Positions 10,192 to 18,595 of a stretch of DNA of 64,000 bases are shown here, piece by piece. Position 1 is the first letter of the stretch; every line of letters starts with the position of its first letter. The notes under the pieces were generated by a model. The model saw nothing but the letters and a program-made list of their open reading frames with translations. It was not told where the DNA came from and did no database searches. Both the position numbers and the translations under genes were made by a program. Source of the stretch: Humitalea rosea (lineage in GTDB: Bacteria; Pseudomonadota; Alphaproteobacteria; Acetobacterales; Acetobacteraceae); contig NZ_QKYU01000007.1 in NCBI RefSeq assembly GCF_003253705.1, forward strand, positions 124,001 to 188,000. Reading direction: 5' to 3'.

Positions 10192-10245
10192 GCATTTTCT
10201 GGTCGGGTGGAGTCACCCGACGACTCGGAAAATACGAAAAAACAA
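10192..10245. repeat. REP-like palindromic element, family C copy 1
   Basis: GCATTTTC (10192-10199) and GAAAATAC (10228-10235) form the outer arms around a CGGGTG-GAGT-CACCCG hairpin (10204-10219). The sequence from GCATTTTC through CGACTCGGAAAAT to the A-rich tail recurs at 33313-33366. It lies between the convergent autotransporter and histidine-kinase-like genes. On the minus strand it continues into a T-run, so it may terminate transcription. Confidence 0.7.
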
Positions 10246-10249
10246 CGAA

Positions 10250-10810
10250 CTAGGCTCCGGGCAGCCGGAGCGTCGTCCCATCCCAGGCCCCGCCCGCGGC
10301 CGTCGCCGCCGTGGCGAAGGCCGCGCCATCGCGGGGCGGCGGCTCCGGCGCCAGGCTCAGCCCCTGGTTCCCGCCGGCCACGTGCAGGACCAGCCCCGGC
10401 ACCACCGCACCGGCGGCGCGGGCGGCCTCGGCCTCCATCGCCCAGCCCAGCAGCGCCAACGGCAGCTCGGGCCGTGGCCAGGCCACCACCCCCTCGGGGC
10501 TGCCTTCGAGGCTGACCCCGCGGCCCGCAGCACTTTCCAGCAGTGGCAGCAGGGCGGCCAGCGCGGCCCGCGGCCTGACCTTCGCCACCCCCGCGTCGCG
10601 CGGCAGCGCCAGATAGGCGCCGAGCAGCCCCGCCATCCGATCCGCCGCCTCCCGCGCGCGGCCGATCTGCCGGGCGGCGGGCGAACCGTCCTCCGCCTTG
10701 TTCGCCAGCAGGTCGAGGTTGCCCAGCAGCACCATCATCTGGTTGTTCACGCCATGGCGCACGGAACGGGCCGCCGCCTCCATCGCCTCGGCAAGCCGTG
10801 TGTCGCTCAT
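10250..10810 (-). CDS. Histidine-kinase-like protein with degenerate ATPase region
   Basis: A 186-residue soluble protein. Residues about 10-35 look like an H-box/dimerisation helix (SVRHGVNNQMMVLLGNLDLL), followed by a second helix around 45-70. The C-terminal half is the right size for a small HATPase fold, but I cannot see intact N, G1 or G2 boxes. It may be a phosphotransferase or a decayed kinase. There is no sensor or receiver domain. Its start overlaps the stop of the upstream penicillin-binding protein by 4 bp, so it is probably co-translated with it. Confidence 0.6.
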   Translation of the reverse strand: MSDTRLAEAMEAAARSVRHGVNNQMMVLLGNLDLLANKAEDGSPAARQIGRAREAADRMAGLLGAYLALPRDAGVAKVRPRAALAALLPLLESAAGRGVSLEGSPEGVVAWPRPELPLALLGWAMEAEAARAAGAVVPGLVLHVAGGNQGLSLAPEPPPRDGAAFATAATAAGGAWDGTTLRLPGA

Positions 10811-12651
10811 CGGGCGTTCTCCATCACGTCGCGGAACAATCGTGCCGGCAGGGCGCCGCCGGTCACGCCCTCCATCGGAGTGGCATCGTCATTGCCCATC
10901 CAAACACCGGCCGCCAGCCCCCGGCTGCAGCCGATGAACCAGGCATCGCGAAATCCCTGAGTGGTGCCGGTCTTGCCGATCGTCTCGCCCCCGGTGATCG
11001 CGGCGGCCCGGCCGGTGCCGTGGTCCACCGCCGCCGCCAGCATCCGCCGCAGGCTCGCGGCATGCTCTGGCGCCATGGCGCGTTCGGCGCCGGGGCGGGC
11101 GAGGGTCAGGCTGCGCCGCCCGGCCTCGGCGCTGGCGATGCCGAAGGCAGGGGCCTGCATTCCCCCGTTGCAGATCGCCGCGATCATCCCGGTCAGCTCC
11201 ATCAGGCTGGCCTCCCCGGTGCCGAGGGCCATGGTCGCATCATTCGGGAAGGGGCCGGGCAAGCCGAGCCGGGCCGCCACCGCCGCCGCGACCCGCGCCC
11301 CGCCGCCCGCGGCCAGGACGCGCACGGCGGCGGTGTTCACCGAATGCGCCAGGGCGTCCTCCAGGCTGATCGCCCCGTGGGAGCGCCAGCCGCCGTTGCC
11401 CGGCGACCAGCGGCCGCGCAACGCGCCATCCGACACCGTGTCATCCGGCCCCAGCCCGCGTTCGAGGGCGGCCAGGAACACCACGGGCTTGAAGGCGCTG
11501 CCCGGCTGGCGGCGCGCCTGCACCGCGCGGTTGAACGGGCTGCGGGCGTAGGAGCGGCCGCCGACCATGACCCGCACCGCACCCGTGGTCGCATCCATCG
11601 CCAGGAACGCCGCCTGCCCGACCCGGGCGGCGGCGCCGGGGCCGGCCAGCATCGCCTCCAGCCGCTGCTCGGCGATGCCTTGCAGCCGCAGGTCCAGCGT
11701 GGTCCGCAACGTCAGATCGGCATTGCCGGGGAAGCGCTCGGCCAGGTCATCCTGCACCCAGTCGGCGAACCAGCCGGTGTCGCGGCCGGAGGCGCTGGGC
11801 AGGTCGATCTGCTCCTGCGCGAGGCGCGCCTCGGCGGCGGTCAGCGCGCCGGTCTCGACCATGTCGCGCAGCACTTCGAGCGCGCGGGCGATCGCCGCAT
11901 CGGGGTTGGCGCGGGGGTTGAGGCGGGAGGGCGCCTTGGGCAGCCCCGCCAGCATCGCCGATTGCCAGGGGGCGAGGCGCCGCGCCGGCACCCCGAAATA
12001 GAGCCGCGCCGCCGCATCCACCCCATAGGCACCGCCGCCGAGATAGACGCGGTTGAGGTAGATCTCCAGCAGCTGATCCTTGCTGAAGCGGCTTTCCAGC
12101 CAGAGCGCCAGCAGCGCCTCCTGCCCCTTGCGCCGCATCGATCGCTCCGGCGTCAGGAACAGGTTCTTGGCAAGCTGCTGGGTCAGCGTGCTGCCGCCCT
12201 GGACCACCCGGCCCTCGGCGAGGTTGGCCCAGGCCGCGCGCAGCAGCCCGATCACATCCAGGCCGAAATGCTGGCGGAAGCGGCGGTCCTCGACCGCGAG
12301 GAAGGCGGCCGGCAGATGTGCCGGCATCGCGGACAGCCGCAGCACCTCGCCATACAGATCGCCGGAGGTCGCGAAGACCCGCCCATCCGCCGCCGCCAGG
12401 GTGGTGATCGGCCGGCGGGTATGCAGCAGCGCGTCTTCCGGGCGCGGCAGGTCCCACAGCAGCACCAGGACCACCACGGCGGCGGCCAGCCCGCCCCAGA
12501 CGCCGAGGATCACCGACCAGCGCAGCCAACGCAGCGACGCCCCGCGCTTCTGCGGCCTGGCGGGGATGAAGCGCGGCGGCGCGATCTTGCGGGCGGGGGA
12601 GGTGCGCACGGCCCCGTGGTAAAGGAGCCCGGCGCCGCAGGGAATCGCCAA
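10807..12651 (-). CDS. Class A penicillin-binding protein (transglycosylase/transpeptidase)
   Basis: A 614-residue bifunctional peptidoglycan synthase of the PBP1A/1C type in the inner membrane. One N-terminal anchor (about residues 45-66) precedes the GT51 glycosyltransferase with catalytic Glu121 in EDRRFRQHFG and the GGSTLTQQLAKN motif. The transpeptidase has S385-A-F-K388, S437-V-N439 and K560-T-G. It is shorter than E. coli PBP1A and lacks that protein's extra domains. The start is uncertain: a TTG at 12651 gives the numbering used, and a GTG at 12609 would remove 14 residues. It overlaps the downstream histidine-kinase-like gene. Confidence 0.92.
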   Translation of the reverse strand: MAIPCGAGLLYHGAVRTSPARKIAPPRFIPARPQKRGASLRWLRWSVILGVWGGLAAAVVVLVLLWDLPRPEDALLHTRRPITTLAAADGRVFATSGDLYGEVLRLSAMPAHLPAAFLAVEDRRFRQHFGLDVIGLLRAAWANLAEGRVVQGGSTLTQQLAKNLFLTPERSMRRKGQEALLALWLESRFSKDQLLEIYLNRVYLGGGAYGVDAAARLYFGVPARRLAPWQSAMLAGLPKAPSRLNPRANPDAAIARALEVLRDMVETGALTAAEARLAQEQIDLPSASGRDTGWFADWVQDDLAERFPGNADLTLRTTLDLRLQGIAEQRLEAMLAGPGAAARVGQAAFLAMDATTGAVRVMVGGRSYARSPFNRAVQARRQPGSAFKPVVFLAALERGLGPDDTVSDGALRGRWSPGNGGWRSHGAISLEDALAHSVNTAAVRVLAAGGGARVAAAVAARLGLPGPFPNDATMALGTGEASLMELTGMIAAICNGGMQAPAFGIASAEAGRRSLTLARPGAERAMAPEHAASLRRMLAAAVDHGTGRAAAITGGETIGKTGTTQGFRDAWFIGCSRGLAAGVWMGNDDATPMEGVTGGALPARLFRDVMENAR

Positions 12652-12728
12652 GTGCTTAGGGCGGCGATTTCCCGCGATGGGTGAGCCCGTCGCGCCATCC
12701 GGCTGGCGCGGTGGGGTTCCTCAAAAGA

Positions 12729-13196
12729 TCAGGCGGGGTCGCCAGTGTCGGCGGCGAGGCCGGCGGCCTCGATCCCGGCGACGCAGCAGGCCTCATCCTG
12801 CAACGAGACATCGCCCGAGACGCCGACCGCGCCGAGCAGGCGGTGTTCGGCATCGCGCACCAGCACGCCACCCGGCACCGGCACCGCGCGGCCGCCGCAC
12901 AGATCCGAAAGCGCGGTGGTGAAGCCCGGCGCCGCGGCGGCGCGGCGGGCGAGTTCCCGCCCGCCGAACCCCATCGCCAGCGCGCCAAAAGCCTTGCCCT
13001 CGGCGATGCCGGGCCGCATCAGGCTGGCGCCATCTTCCCGCATCGCGACCTTCAGATGGCCGCCGGCATCGAGCACGATGACCGAAAGCGGCAGCAGGCC
13101 AAGCTCCCGCCCCTTGGCCAGGGCGGCGCGGGCGATGATGTCGGATTGCGCGAGGGTCAGGCCGTTGATGGCGGCGGGATGGGCGGGCTGGGGCAT
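12729..13196 (-). CDS. GlcG/HbpS family heme-binding-like protein
   Basis: A 155-residue single-domain protein of the GlcG/HbpS (DUF336) family. Typical segments are LSVIVLDAGGHLKVAMREDGA near residue 37, GKAFGALAMG, and the PVPGGVLVRDAEHRLLGAVGVSG stretch. Family members bind heme or small organic acids; some lie with glycolate genes, but no such genes are nearby here. There is no signal peptide. It reads in the same direction as the penicillin-binding protein, 77 bp upstream of its start. Function remains open. Confidence 0.83.
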   Translation of the reverse strand: MPQPAHPAAINGLTLAQSDIIARAALAKGRELGLLPLSVIVLDAGGHLKVAMREDGASLMRPGIAEGKAFGALAMGFGGRELARRAAAAPGFTTALSDLCGGRAVPVPGGVLVRDAEHRLLGAVGVSGDVSLQDEACCVAGIEAAGLAADTGDPA

Positions 13197-13509
13197 CTTC
13201 TGGTCCGTTTCCTGGCAGCGGGTCCCCCGCGATACGTTTCACCGCGCCGCCTGTCCAGAACGGCAAACGCCGCACCGCCCCCGAGGGGACGATGCGGCGC
13301 TGTTGCAACGACGGCCGGGAGAGAGCGGTCAGCCGCCGTTGTTGTTGATGACGCCGGTGCCAGGGGGGCCGGCGGCACGCCCTCGACGGCGCGGCCGAGC
13401 GCCGTGCCCGGCGGGTTGGCGCGGGTGCCATCGGACTGCCGCGCCGGGGCGCCGACACCGGCCCAGGCGCGGAGTTTCCCCACCCCGCCGGAACCGGGCA
13501 GGATGGGTC
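13197..13509. other. Divergent intergenic region, possible relic of a small gene
   Basis: 313 bp between the divergent GlcG/HbpS gene and recX. On the minus strand one frame encodes DGTRANPPGTALGRAVEG and another frame, a little further on, ends GPPGTGVINNNGG before a stop. Together they resemble the low-complexity tail of small secreted proteins split by a frameshift near 13375. No convincing start or signal peptide is present, so I do not call a gene. No clear promoter is visible. Confidence 0.35.
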
Positions 13510-14094
13510 ATGGCCGATACCCCCCCCAGCCCCGCCCCCGATGCCGCCAGGCTGCGCGAGGTCGCCCTCGCCCATCTCGGCAAATTCGCCGCGACCGAGG
13601 TGGGGCTGCGCCGGGTGCTGGAGCGGCGCATCGCGCGCTGGGCTCGCGAGGCGGAGGTGGCCGGGGGCGATCCCGCCGATATCGCGGCCGCGGCGGCCAC
13701 GGCGCGGGCCGAGGCCGCGGGGGTCGCGCGCGCCCTGGCGCAGGCCGGGATCGTGGATGACGCGAGCTTCGCCGCCGCCCGGGCCGGGCGGCTGCAACGC
13801 GGCGGCAAGTCCCGCCGCGCCATCGCCGCCCATCTCGCGGCCAAGGGCGTCGGCTCGGAGGTCGCCCGCGCGGCATTGCCGGAGGGCGAGGAGGCGGAGC
13901 TTCTGGCCGCCCTCGGGGCGCTGCGCCGGCGCCGCGCGGGGCCCTTCGCGATGGGGGAGAGCGACGGTGTGGCGCGCAACCGGGCGCTGGCGGCGCTGGC
14001 GCGGGCCGGGTTTCCGCGCGGCGTGGCGGTGGCGGCGCTGGAGATGTCCGCCGAGGATGCCGAGGCGCTGATGGAGGCCTCGCGGGCCGGGTAG
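13510..14094 (+). CDS. recX: RecX-family regulatory protein
   Basis: A 194-residue, mostly helical protein of the RecX family, which binds RecA filaments and limits their activity. Three helical repeats with the family's spacing are visible: LERRIARWAREAEV, then DDASFAAARAGRLQRGGKSRRAIAAHLAAKGV, then ARNRALAALARAGF near the C terminus. The ATG at 13510 has GGATGG upstream. The frame is open much further 5', but that part has no RecX similarity. recA is not in the window, as is common in alphaproteobacteria. Confidence 0.85.
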   Translation: MADTPPSPAPDAARLREVALAHLGKFAATEVGLRRVLERRIARWAREAEVAGGDPADIAAAAATARAEAAGVARALAQAGIVDDASFAAARAGRLQRGGKSRRAIAAHLAAKGVGSEVARAALPEGEEAELLAALGALRRRRAGPFAMGESDGVARNRALAALARAGFPRGVAVAALEMSAEDAEALMEASRAG

Positions 14095-14158
14095 CAGGTG
14101 GCTGAAGGGGGAGGGGCTTGCCCCCCACCGGGAGCCGGGCTTGCTAGATTTTTACAAT

Positions 14159-14240
14159 AAAATCAGTTCATTGGGGGGAAGTGCGGAAACACCTTGCTTC
14201 TGCCGGGGTGATCGCGGGCGAGGCCCCTCGGTCTTTTTCC
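14159..14240. repeat. Interspersed hairpin repeat, family A copy 1
   Basis: About 80 bp that align with 43783-43865: a conserved AAGTGC-GGAAAC block, GCCGGGGTG, then GGGCGAGGCCCCTCGGTCTTTTTC. A CGAGG-CC-CCTCG hairpin at 14219-14230 followed by TCTTTTTC looks like an intrinsic terminator on the plus strand. The element fills the gap between convergent recX and the lipoprotein gene. A G-rich inverted stretch also precedes it at 14105-14130. Confidence 0.65.
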
Positions 14241-14243
14241 CCA

Positions 14244-14711
14244 TCACCCCCCGGCGCGCGCGATTTCCGACGGCTGCCCCAATTCGCGCAGGCAGCCGGC
14301 CTCGGTCTGGCGCTGGGTGCCGGTGGCGCGGGCGGCGGCATAGGCGACGCGCAGCCGCCCGGCCTCGGGGTAGAGCACCACATCCAGATGGCAGGCCGGG
14401 GCCTGGTAGAGCCAGATCTCGGCGCCATCCTCCCTGCGGCGCAGCCGGGGCTCACCGAGCCAGCCGACCAGCACCTCGGGCGGTGCGCCGATCAGCCCGC
14501 TGGTCTCGCGGGGCCGCAGCCCGGCCGAGGCCGCGGGGCCCGGGTGGGTGCCGACGGCGGCCATGCTGGCGCGCTGATTTGCCATCACCTCCGCCAGGAC
14601 GTCCGCCATATCCGGCTGCTGCGTGGCGCAGCCGCTCGTGACCAAAGCAAAGGCGAGGGCCCAGCCCCGCCAGGCGCGGCGGCCGGACCCCGTGGGGGAG
14701 CCCGAACCCAT
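14244..14711 (-). CDS. Putative lipoprotein, SmpA/OmlA-like size
   Basis: A 155-residue protein with a lipoprotein signal: a basic N terminus (RRAWRGW), a hydrophobic core, and lipobox VTSGC with Cys28 as the expected lipidated residue. The mature part contains GAPPEVLVGWLGEPRLRRREDG followed by EIWLYQ, reminiscent of BamE/OmlA-like folds that test a GxPxxxLxxxLGxP pattern; I do not claim homology. It is 29 bp downstream of the bactofilin gene on the same strand and is probably co-transcribed. Confidence 0.72.
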   Translation of the reverse strand: MGSGSPTGSGRRAWRGWALAFALVTSGCATQQPDMADVLAEVMANQRASMAAVGTHPGPAASAGLRPRETSGLIGAPPEVLVGWLGEPRLRRREDGAEIWLYQAPACHLDVVLYPEAGRLRVAYAAARATGTQRQTEAGCLRELGQPSEIARAGG

Positions 14712-14740
14712 GCCTGCCGCCGCGCGGGCCAGGATCCGCC

Positions 14741-15430
14741 TCAGCCCTGGCTGAGGTCGGCGGCGACGGGGCGCGGCGCGGCCGGTGCCGGGGCGCCGGG
14801 GGCGGCGGCGGTGCCATCGCCCAGCATCTCCATCCGGCCGGAGAGCTGGCCGCCATCCTCGACCTGCAGGCGCCCGCAGCGGGCGACGCCGATGATGCGG
14901 CCGCTGGCGCGGATGACCAGCGCGCCGCGCACCGTCAGCGTGCCGTCGAACACGCCGGCGATCTCGGCATCCTGGACCTGCACTTCGCCCTTGAAGGTGC
15001 CGGTGGCGGTGATGAACAGCTCGGCCGCCTGGAGCATCTGGCTCTCCATCGTGCCCTCGATCACCAGGCGCTCGGCATCGGCGACGGTGCCGGCGAGGCT
15101 GATCCCGCGGCCGATCACCAGGGTGCGGCGTTCCTCGGCGGCGGGCTGCTGGCGCTGCGGCTGGCCCATCGTGCCCATGCCGGGGTTCTGGGGCACCATG
15201 CCCGGCCGCGGCGGCATCAGCCCCGGGGAGGGCGCGGACGGCGTGGCGGGTTTGGGGGGAAGGCTCATGGCGGCATCCTTTGAGGCGGGATAAGCGGCCG
15301 GCGTAGCAGGGCGGGCCGTGGTCGGCAGGGCATAGGACGGGGCGGGCGCGGTTGGCGTCGGTTCCGTGGCGCGGTTCTCGCCCCGGGAGTCGGCTTGCGC
15401 CTGCTCACGGAAGCGGCTGAATACGGACAT
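14741..15430 (-). CDS. Bactofilin (polymer-forming cytoskeletal protein)
   Basis: A 229-residue bactofilin. A Pro/Ala-rich disordered head (about residues 1-100) precedes the right-handed beta-helix core (about 100-205), with the periodic pattern ISLAGTVADAERLVIEG and IAGVFDGTLTVRG. A Pro/Ala-rich tail ends the protein. Bactofilins polymerise without nucleotide and position cell-wall enzymes. The ATG at 15430 fits the family's usual short head (MSVFSRFRE). The lipoprotein gene follows at once. Confidence 0.92.
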   Translation of the reverse strand: MSVFSRFREQAQADSRGENRATEPTPTAPAPSYALPTTARPATPAAYPASKDAAMSLPPKPATPSAPSPGLMPPRPGMVPQNPGMGTMGQPQRQQPAAEERRTLVIGRGISLAGTVADAERLVIEGTMESQMLQAAELFITATGTFKGEVQVQDAEIAGVFDGTLTVRGALVIRASGRIIGVARCGRLQVEDGGQLSGRMEMLGDGTAAAPGAPAPAAPRPVAADLSQG

Positions 15431-15700
15431 GGCGGAATCCCCAGCTTTGACACGTCGCGGTGGCTGCCTTGGGGGCTGGGCGACCTGACATCCGGGGCCT
15501 TGCCCGGCGTGTTTTGGTTTCTGCCCCTTGGCCTTATCCGGCATGTCCAGACGCGACGTGACAGTGGCTATCACGCGGCTTCCCGGCGGCACAACCTGCG
15601 GGTGCTGTTTATCCCCGGAAATCATGGGCCACTTGCGGCGCCCCGAGGCGCGTCCTATCGCCCGCAGGCCGCGACCGGCGCGGCGGCATGAGGGGGCCCG

Positions 15701-16678
15701 ATGACACAGACACTCGATATTCTCGGCATCGGCAACGCCATCCTGGACGTGCTCGCGCGCGCGGATGACGCCTTCCTCGCGGCACGCGGGCTGGACAAGG
15801 GCGCGATGCGCCTGGTCGGCACCGAGGAGGCCGAGGCGCTCTACGCCGCCATGGGGCCCGGGATCGAGAGCAGCGGCGGCTCGGTCGCCAATAGCTGCGC
15901 GGCGGCGGCGGGGCTCGGCGCCCGCGTCGGCTTCCTCGGCAAGGTCGCCGACGACCTGCCGGGCCAGATCTTCGGCCACGACCTGCGCAGCATCGGCGTC
16001 AGCTTCGATACCGCGCCGCTGGTCGGCGGCGCGCCGACCGCGCGCTGCCTGATCCTGGTCACGCCGGATGCGCAGCGGACCATGAACACCTACCTCGGCG
16101 CCTGCGTCGCCTTCGGCGAGTCGGATGTGGATGCGGCACGGGTGGCCTCGGCCGGGGTCACCTACCTCGAAGGCTATCTGTTCGACCCGCCGGCGGCCCA
16201 GGCGGCCTTCCGCGCCGCGCTGCGCATCGCCAAGGCGAATGGCCGCAAGGTCGCGCTGAGCCTGTCGGACGCCTTCTGCGTCGGCCGGCACCGCGAGGCC
16301 TTCCGCGGGCTGCTGCGGGACGGGGTGGACATCCTCTTCGCCAATGAGTCCGAACTCACCAGCCTGTACGAGACCGACGACTACGACGCCGCGGTTGCGG
16401 CCGTGCGGGCGGAGGTGCCGATCGCGGCGCTGACGCGCAGCGAGAAGGGCAGCCTCATCGTCGCCGGCGACACCACCGCCGAGATCGCCGTGGTGCCGAC
16501 CCGGGTGCTCGACACCACCGGGGCCGGGGATGCCTATGCCGCGGGCTTCCTGGCCGCGGCGGCGCGGGGGCTGGCCCTGGCGGAATGCGGGCGCTGGGCC
16601 TCGGTCTGCGCGGCCGAGGCGATCAGCCATGTCGGCGCGCGGCCGCAGACGGATTTGCGGGCGCTGGTCGGGGCCTGA
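15701..16678 (+). CDS. PfkB-family carbohydrate/adenosine kinase
   Basis: A 325-residue ribokinase-fold kinase of the type annotated as adenosine kinase in alphaproteobacteria. Seen: the N-terminal LGIGNAILDV, the GGSVANSCAAAAGLG PfkB signature 1, and the D271-TTGAG-D277 signature 2 with catalytic Asp277. It is a cytosolic kinase using ATP; the nucleoside substrate is inferred from family similarity only. A strong GAGGGGG precedes the ATG. Convergent with the next gene, with 12 bp between stops. Confidence 0.88.
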   Translation: MTQTLDILGIGNAILDVLARADDAFLAARGLDKGAMRLVGTEEAEALYAAMGPGIESSGGSVANSCAAAAGLGARVGFLGKVADDLPGQIFGHDLRSIGVSFDTAPLVGGAPTARCLILVTPDAQRTMNTYLGACVAFGESDVDAARVASAGVTYLEGYLFDPPAAQAAFRAALRIAKANGRKVALSLSDAFCVGRHREAFRGLLRDGVDILFANESELTSLYETDDYDAAVAAVRAEVPIAALTRSEKGSLIVAGDTTAEIAVVPTRVLDTTGAGDAYAAGFLAAAARGLALAECGRWASVCAAEAISHVGARPQTDLRALVGA

Positions 16679-16690
16679 GCGCCGCTTCGC

Positions 16691-17491
16691 CTACGCCACC
16701 ACGGCCCGGTAGAGGTGCCAGGTGGCGTGGCCGAGCACCGGGATCACCACCGCCAGCCCGACGAAGAAGGGCAGGCTGCCGAGCAGCAGCGCGCCCCCCA
16801 CGATCAGCCCCCAGAGCGCCATCGTCCCCGGATTGACCGCGACGGCGCGCAGCGAGGTGCGGACCGCGACCGCGACACCGGGGTTGCGGTCCAGCAGCAT
16901 CGGGAAGGACACCACGGTCAGCGCCAGCACCACCGCGGCGAAGCAGAAGCCGACGAGGTTGCCCCAGAGGATCATCCGCTGCCCCTCGGCCGAGGTGAGG
17001 ACGTAGCGCAGGAAGTCCTCCACCGGCACCGCGGGGGTGCCGCCGAGGGTGAACTGGTAGATCAGATGCGCCGCGGCCAGCCACAGCAGGAAGATCCCGA
17101 ACAACAGCGCCCCCAGCGCCAGGATCGAGCCGAGCGCGTGCGAATGCCGCACCTCCAGCGCATCGATCCAGGAGACGGTGTCGCCCACCTCCCGCCGCCG
17201 GCTCAGCTCATAGACGCCAAGGGCCGCGACCGGCCCGACCAGCGCGAAGCCGCTGACCAGCGGCCAGAGCATGGGCAGCGATTCCGCGCCCGAGGCCATC
17301 GCCGCGGCGATGAGCCCGATGACCGGATAGACGAGGCAGAGGAAGATCAGCTGGGTCGGCGCCGCCAGGAAATCCTGCCAGCCCTTGCGCAGGGCCTGGA
17401 CCAGATCGGCCGGGCCGATGCGCCGGACCATCGGCGTCGCGCGCGCCGGGTGACGATAGGTCTCGCCATAGATGGTATTCGCCTGGGCCAT
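16691..17491 (-). CDS. DUF2189 family integral membrane protein
   Basis: A 266-residue protein with about six hydrophobic helices after a cytosolic head. The segment GPADLVQALRKGWQDFLAAP and the following LVYPVIGL mark the DUF2189 family, common in alphaproteobacteria and sometimes near cytochrome oxidase genes. Function is unknown. I chose the ATG at 17491, which has AAGGA about 11 bp upstream; the longer open frame adds 52 basic residues unlike the family. It follows another membrane-protein gene on the same strand. Confidence 0.82.
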   Translation of the reverse strand: MAQANTIYGETYRHPARATPMVRRIGPADLVQALRKGWQDFLAAPTQLIFLCLVYPVIGLIAAAMASGAESLPMLWPLVSGFALVGPVAALGVYELSRRREVGDTVSWIDALEVRHSHALGSILALGALLFGIFLLWLAAAHLIYQFTLGGTPAVPVEDFLRYVLTSAEGQRMILWGNLVGFCFAAVVLALTVVSFPMLLDRNPGVAVAVRTSLRAVAVNPGTMALWGLIVGGALLLGSLPFFVGLAVVIPVLGHATWHLYRAVVA

Positions 17492-17672
17492 GCTCGCTGT
17501 TCCTTGGCTGCGCGGGGAGGGCGCCGATCGGGAACGGGAACCGGGGTCGCGGCCTGCTGGTCGGGCCGGCCCGGGCGGGCGGCGATCGGACCTCTTGTGA
17601 CGAAGTCTAGCACCGCCCGGCCAGGGGATTGAGAAGAAACGTAACATCCAAGCGGATTACCCCCGCCGGATG

Positions 17673-18323
17673 TCAGCCTCGCCGCAGCAGATGCACCGCG
17701 GCGGCGGTGCCGAGGCTCGGCACGAACAGCCCGAGCACCGGCACGAGGCTCAGCAGCGCCAGCGCCAGCCCGAGTCCCCAGACCGACCAGCGCCGCGCCC
17801 GCGCCTGCGCCCGCCCCTGCGCGACCGACATCCGCAACTGCGCCGTGCCCTCGAAGAAGCCGCGCCCGAGCACCAGGGCGGAGACCACCAGCGCCACCAC
17901 GAAGCCGATCCCCGGCACCAGCATCAGCGGCAGCAGCAGGATCTGCACCGCGAGCATCTTCACACCGAAGGTGAGGCCCCACAGCACCTGGGCCGCGATA
18001 GGGGCGCCGCGGGCGGGGGGCAGGCCGGGGTAGTGCCGGGCCTCGACGGCATGGGCCACCTCCTCGACGAAGATGCCCGAGATCGCGACGGCGACCGGCA
18101 GGAACAGCCACCAGGCGAGCATCACCCCGCCGATGCCGCCAAGGGTGCCCGCGATCCAGCCGATCCACCCCGGCGCCCCGGCGACGGCCCAGGCCGCGCC
18201 CTCGATGCAGCCCCAGAGGAGCAGGAGCGCCCCCAGGGCCGCGAGCCCCGCGCCTTTCAGCAGCGGGCGACGGAAGGCGGGGTCGGCGATCTGCCCGAAG
18301 GCGAGGGACAAGGCATCGAGCAT
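17673..18323 (-). CDS. EI24/CysZ-like membrane protein
   Basis: A 216-residue polytopic protein similar to the EI24 (etoposide-induced 2.4)/CysZ family. Start MLDALSLAFGQIADPAFRRPLLKG, followed by several helices and the motif LPLMLVPGIGFVVALVVSALVLGRGFFE are typical. CysZ members move sulfate into the cell for cysteine synthesis; other members have no assigned role. A TTG start at 18359 would add 12 residues; I prefer the ATG at 18323 on family grounds. The DUF2189 gene lies 181 bp downstream. Confidence 0.8.
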   Translation of the reverse strand: MLDALSLAFGQIADPAFRRPLLKGAGLAALGALLLLWGCIEGAAWAVAGAPGWIGWIAGTLGGIGGVMLAWWLFLPVAVAISGIFVEEVAHAVEARHYPGLPPARGAPIAAQVLWGLTFGVKMLAVQILLLPLMLVPGIGFVVALVVSALVLGRGFFEGTAQLRMSVAQGRAQARARRWSVWGLGLALALLSLVPVLGLFVPSLGTAAAVHLLRRG

Positions 18324-18527
18324 GGGCGCCGAAATGGGGGCGGGGAGGGAGCGCCGCAAGCGGCCTCGACCCGGGTTTCAACCCTGCCCCGCGCGGGGCA
18401 GCCCGTTAAATCTTCGGTTTTGCATTCCCTTTCGCCGCCGATCCGCCTATGTGTGCGCCGCAACACGCGCCCCGCGCCCGTAAGGGGTGCCTGCGGGCGC
18501 ACACCCATAGCCGGACGCCCAGCTTCA

Positions 18528-18551
18528 ATGAGCCATAGGTCATACGCTCAT
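18528..18551. promoter_or_regulatory. Small inverted repeat in the typA leader
   Basis: ATGAGC (18528-18533) and GCTCAT (18546-18551) flank 12 nt, 45 bp before the typA start. A second, longer imperfect inverted repeat lies just upstream (about 18448-18461 with 18496-18512, CTATG-TGTGCGCC pairing with GGGCGCACACCCATAG). They could be part of the promoter or 5' leader structure; no protein can be assigned. Confidence 0.3.
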
Positions 18552-18595
18552 CCCGAGGACGCGCCCCGGCTTATGCCCGAACAGGAGAGCGCAGC

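Noticed and set aside
15431-15700. Plus-strand small gene opposite the bactofilin start
   Set aside because: The frame has no domain or ribosome-binding site and overlaps the bactofilin start; treated as intergenic.
18361-18595. tRNA or small RNA gene before typA
   Set aside because: Inverted repeats are present but no cloverleaf or CCA-type pattern can be built.
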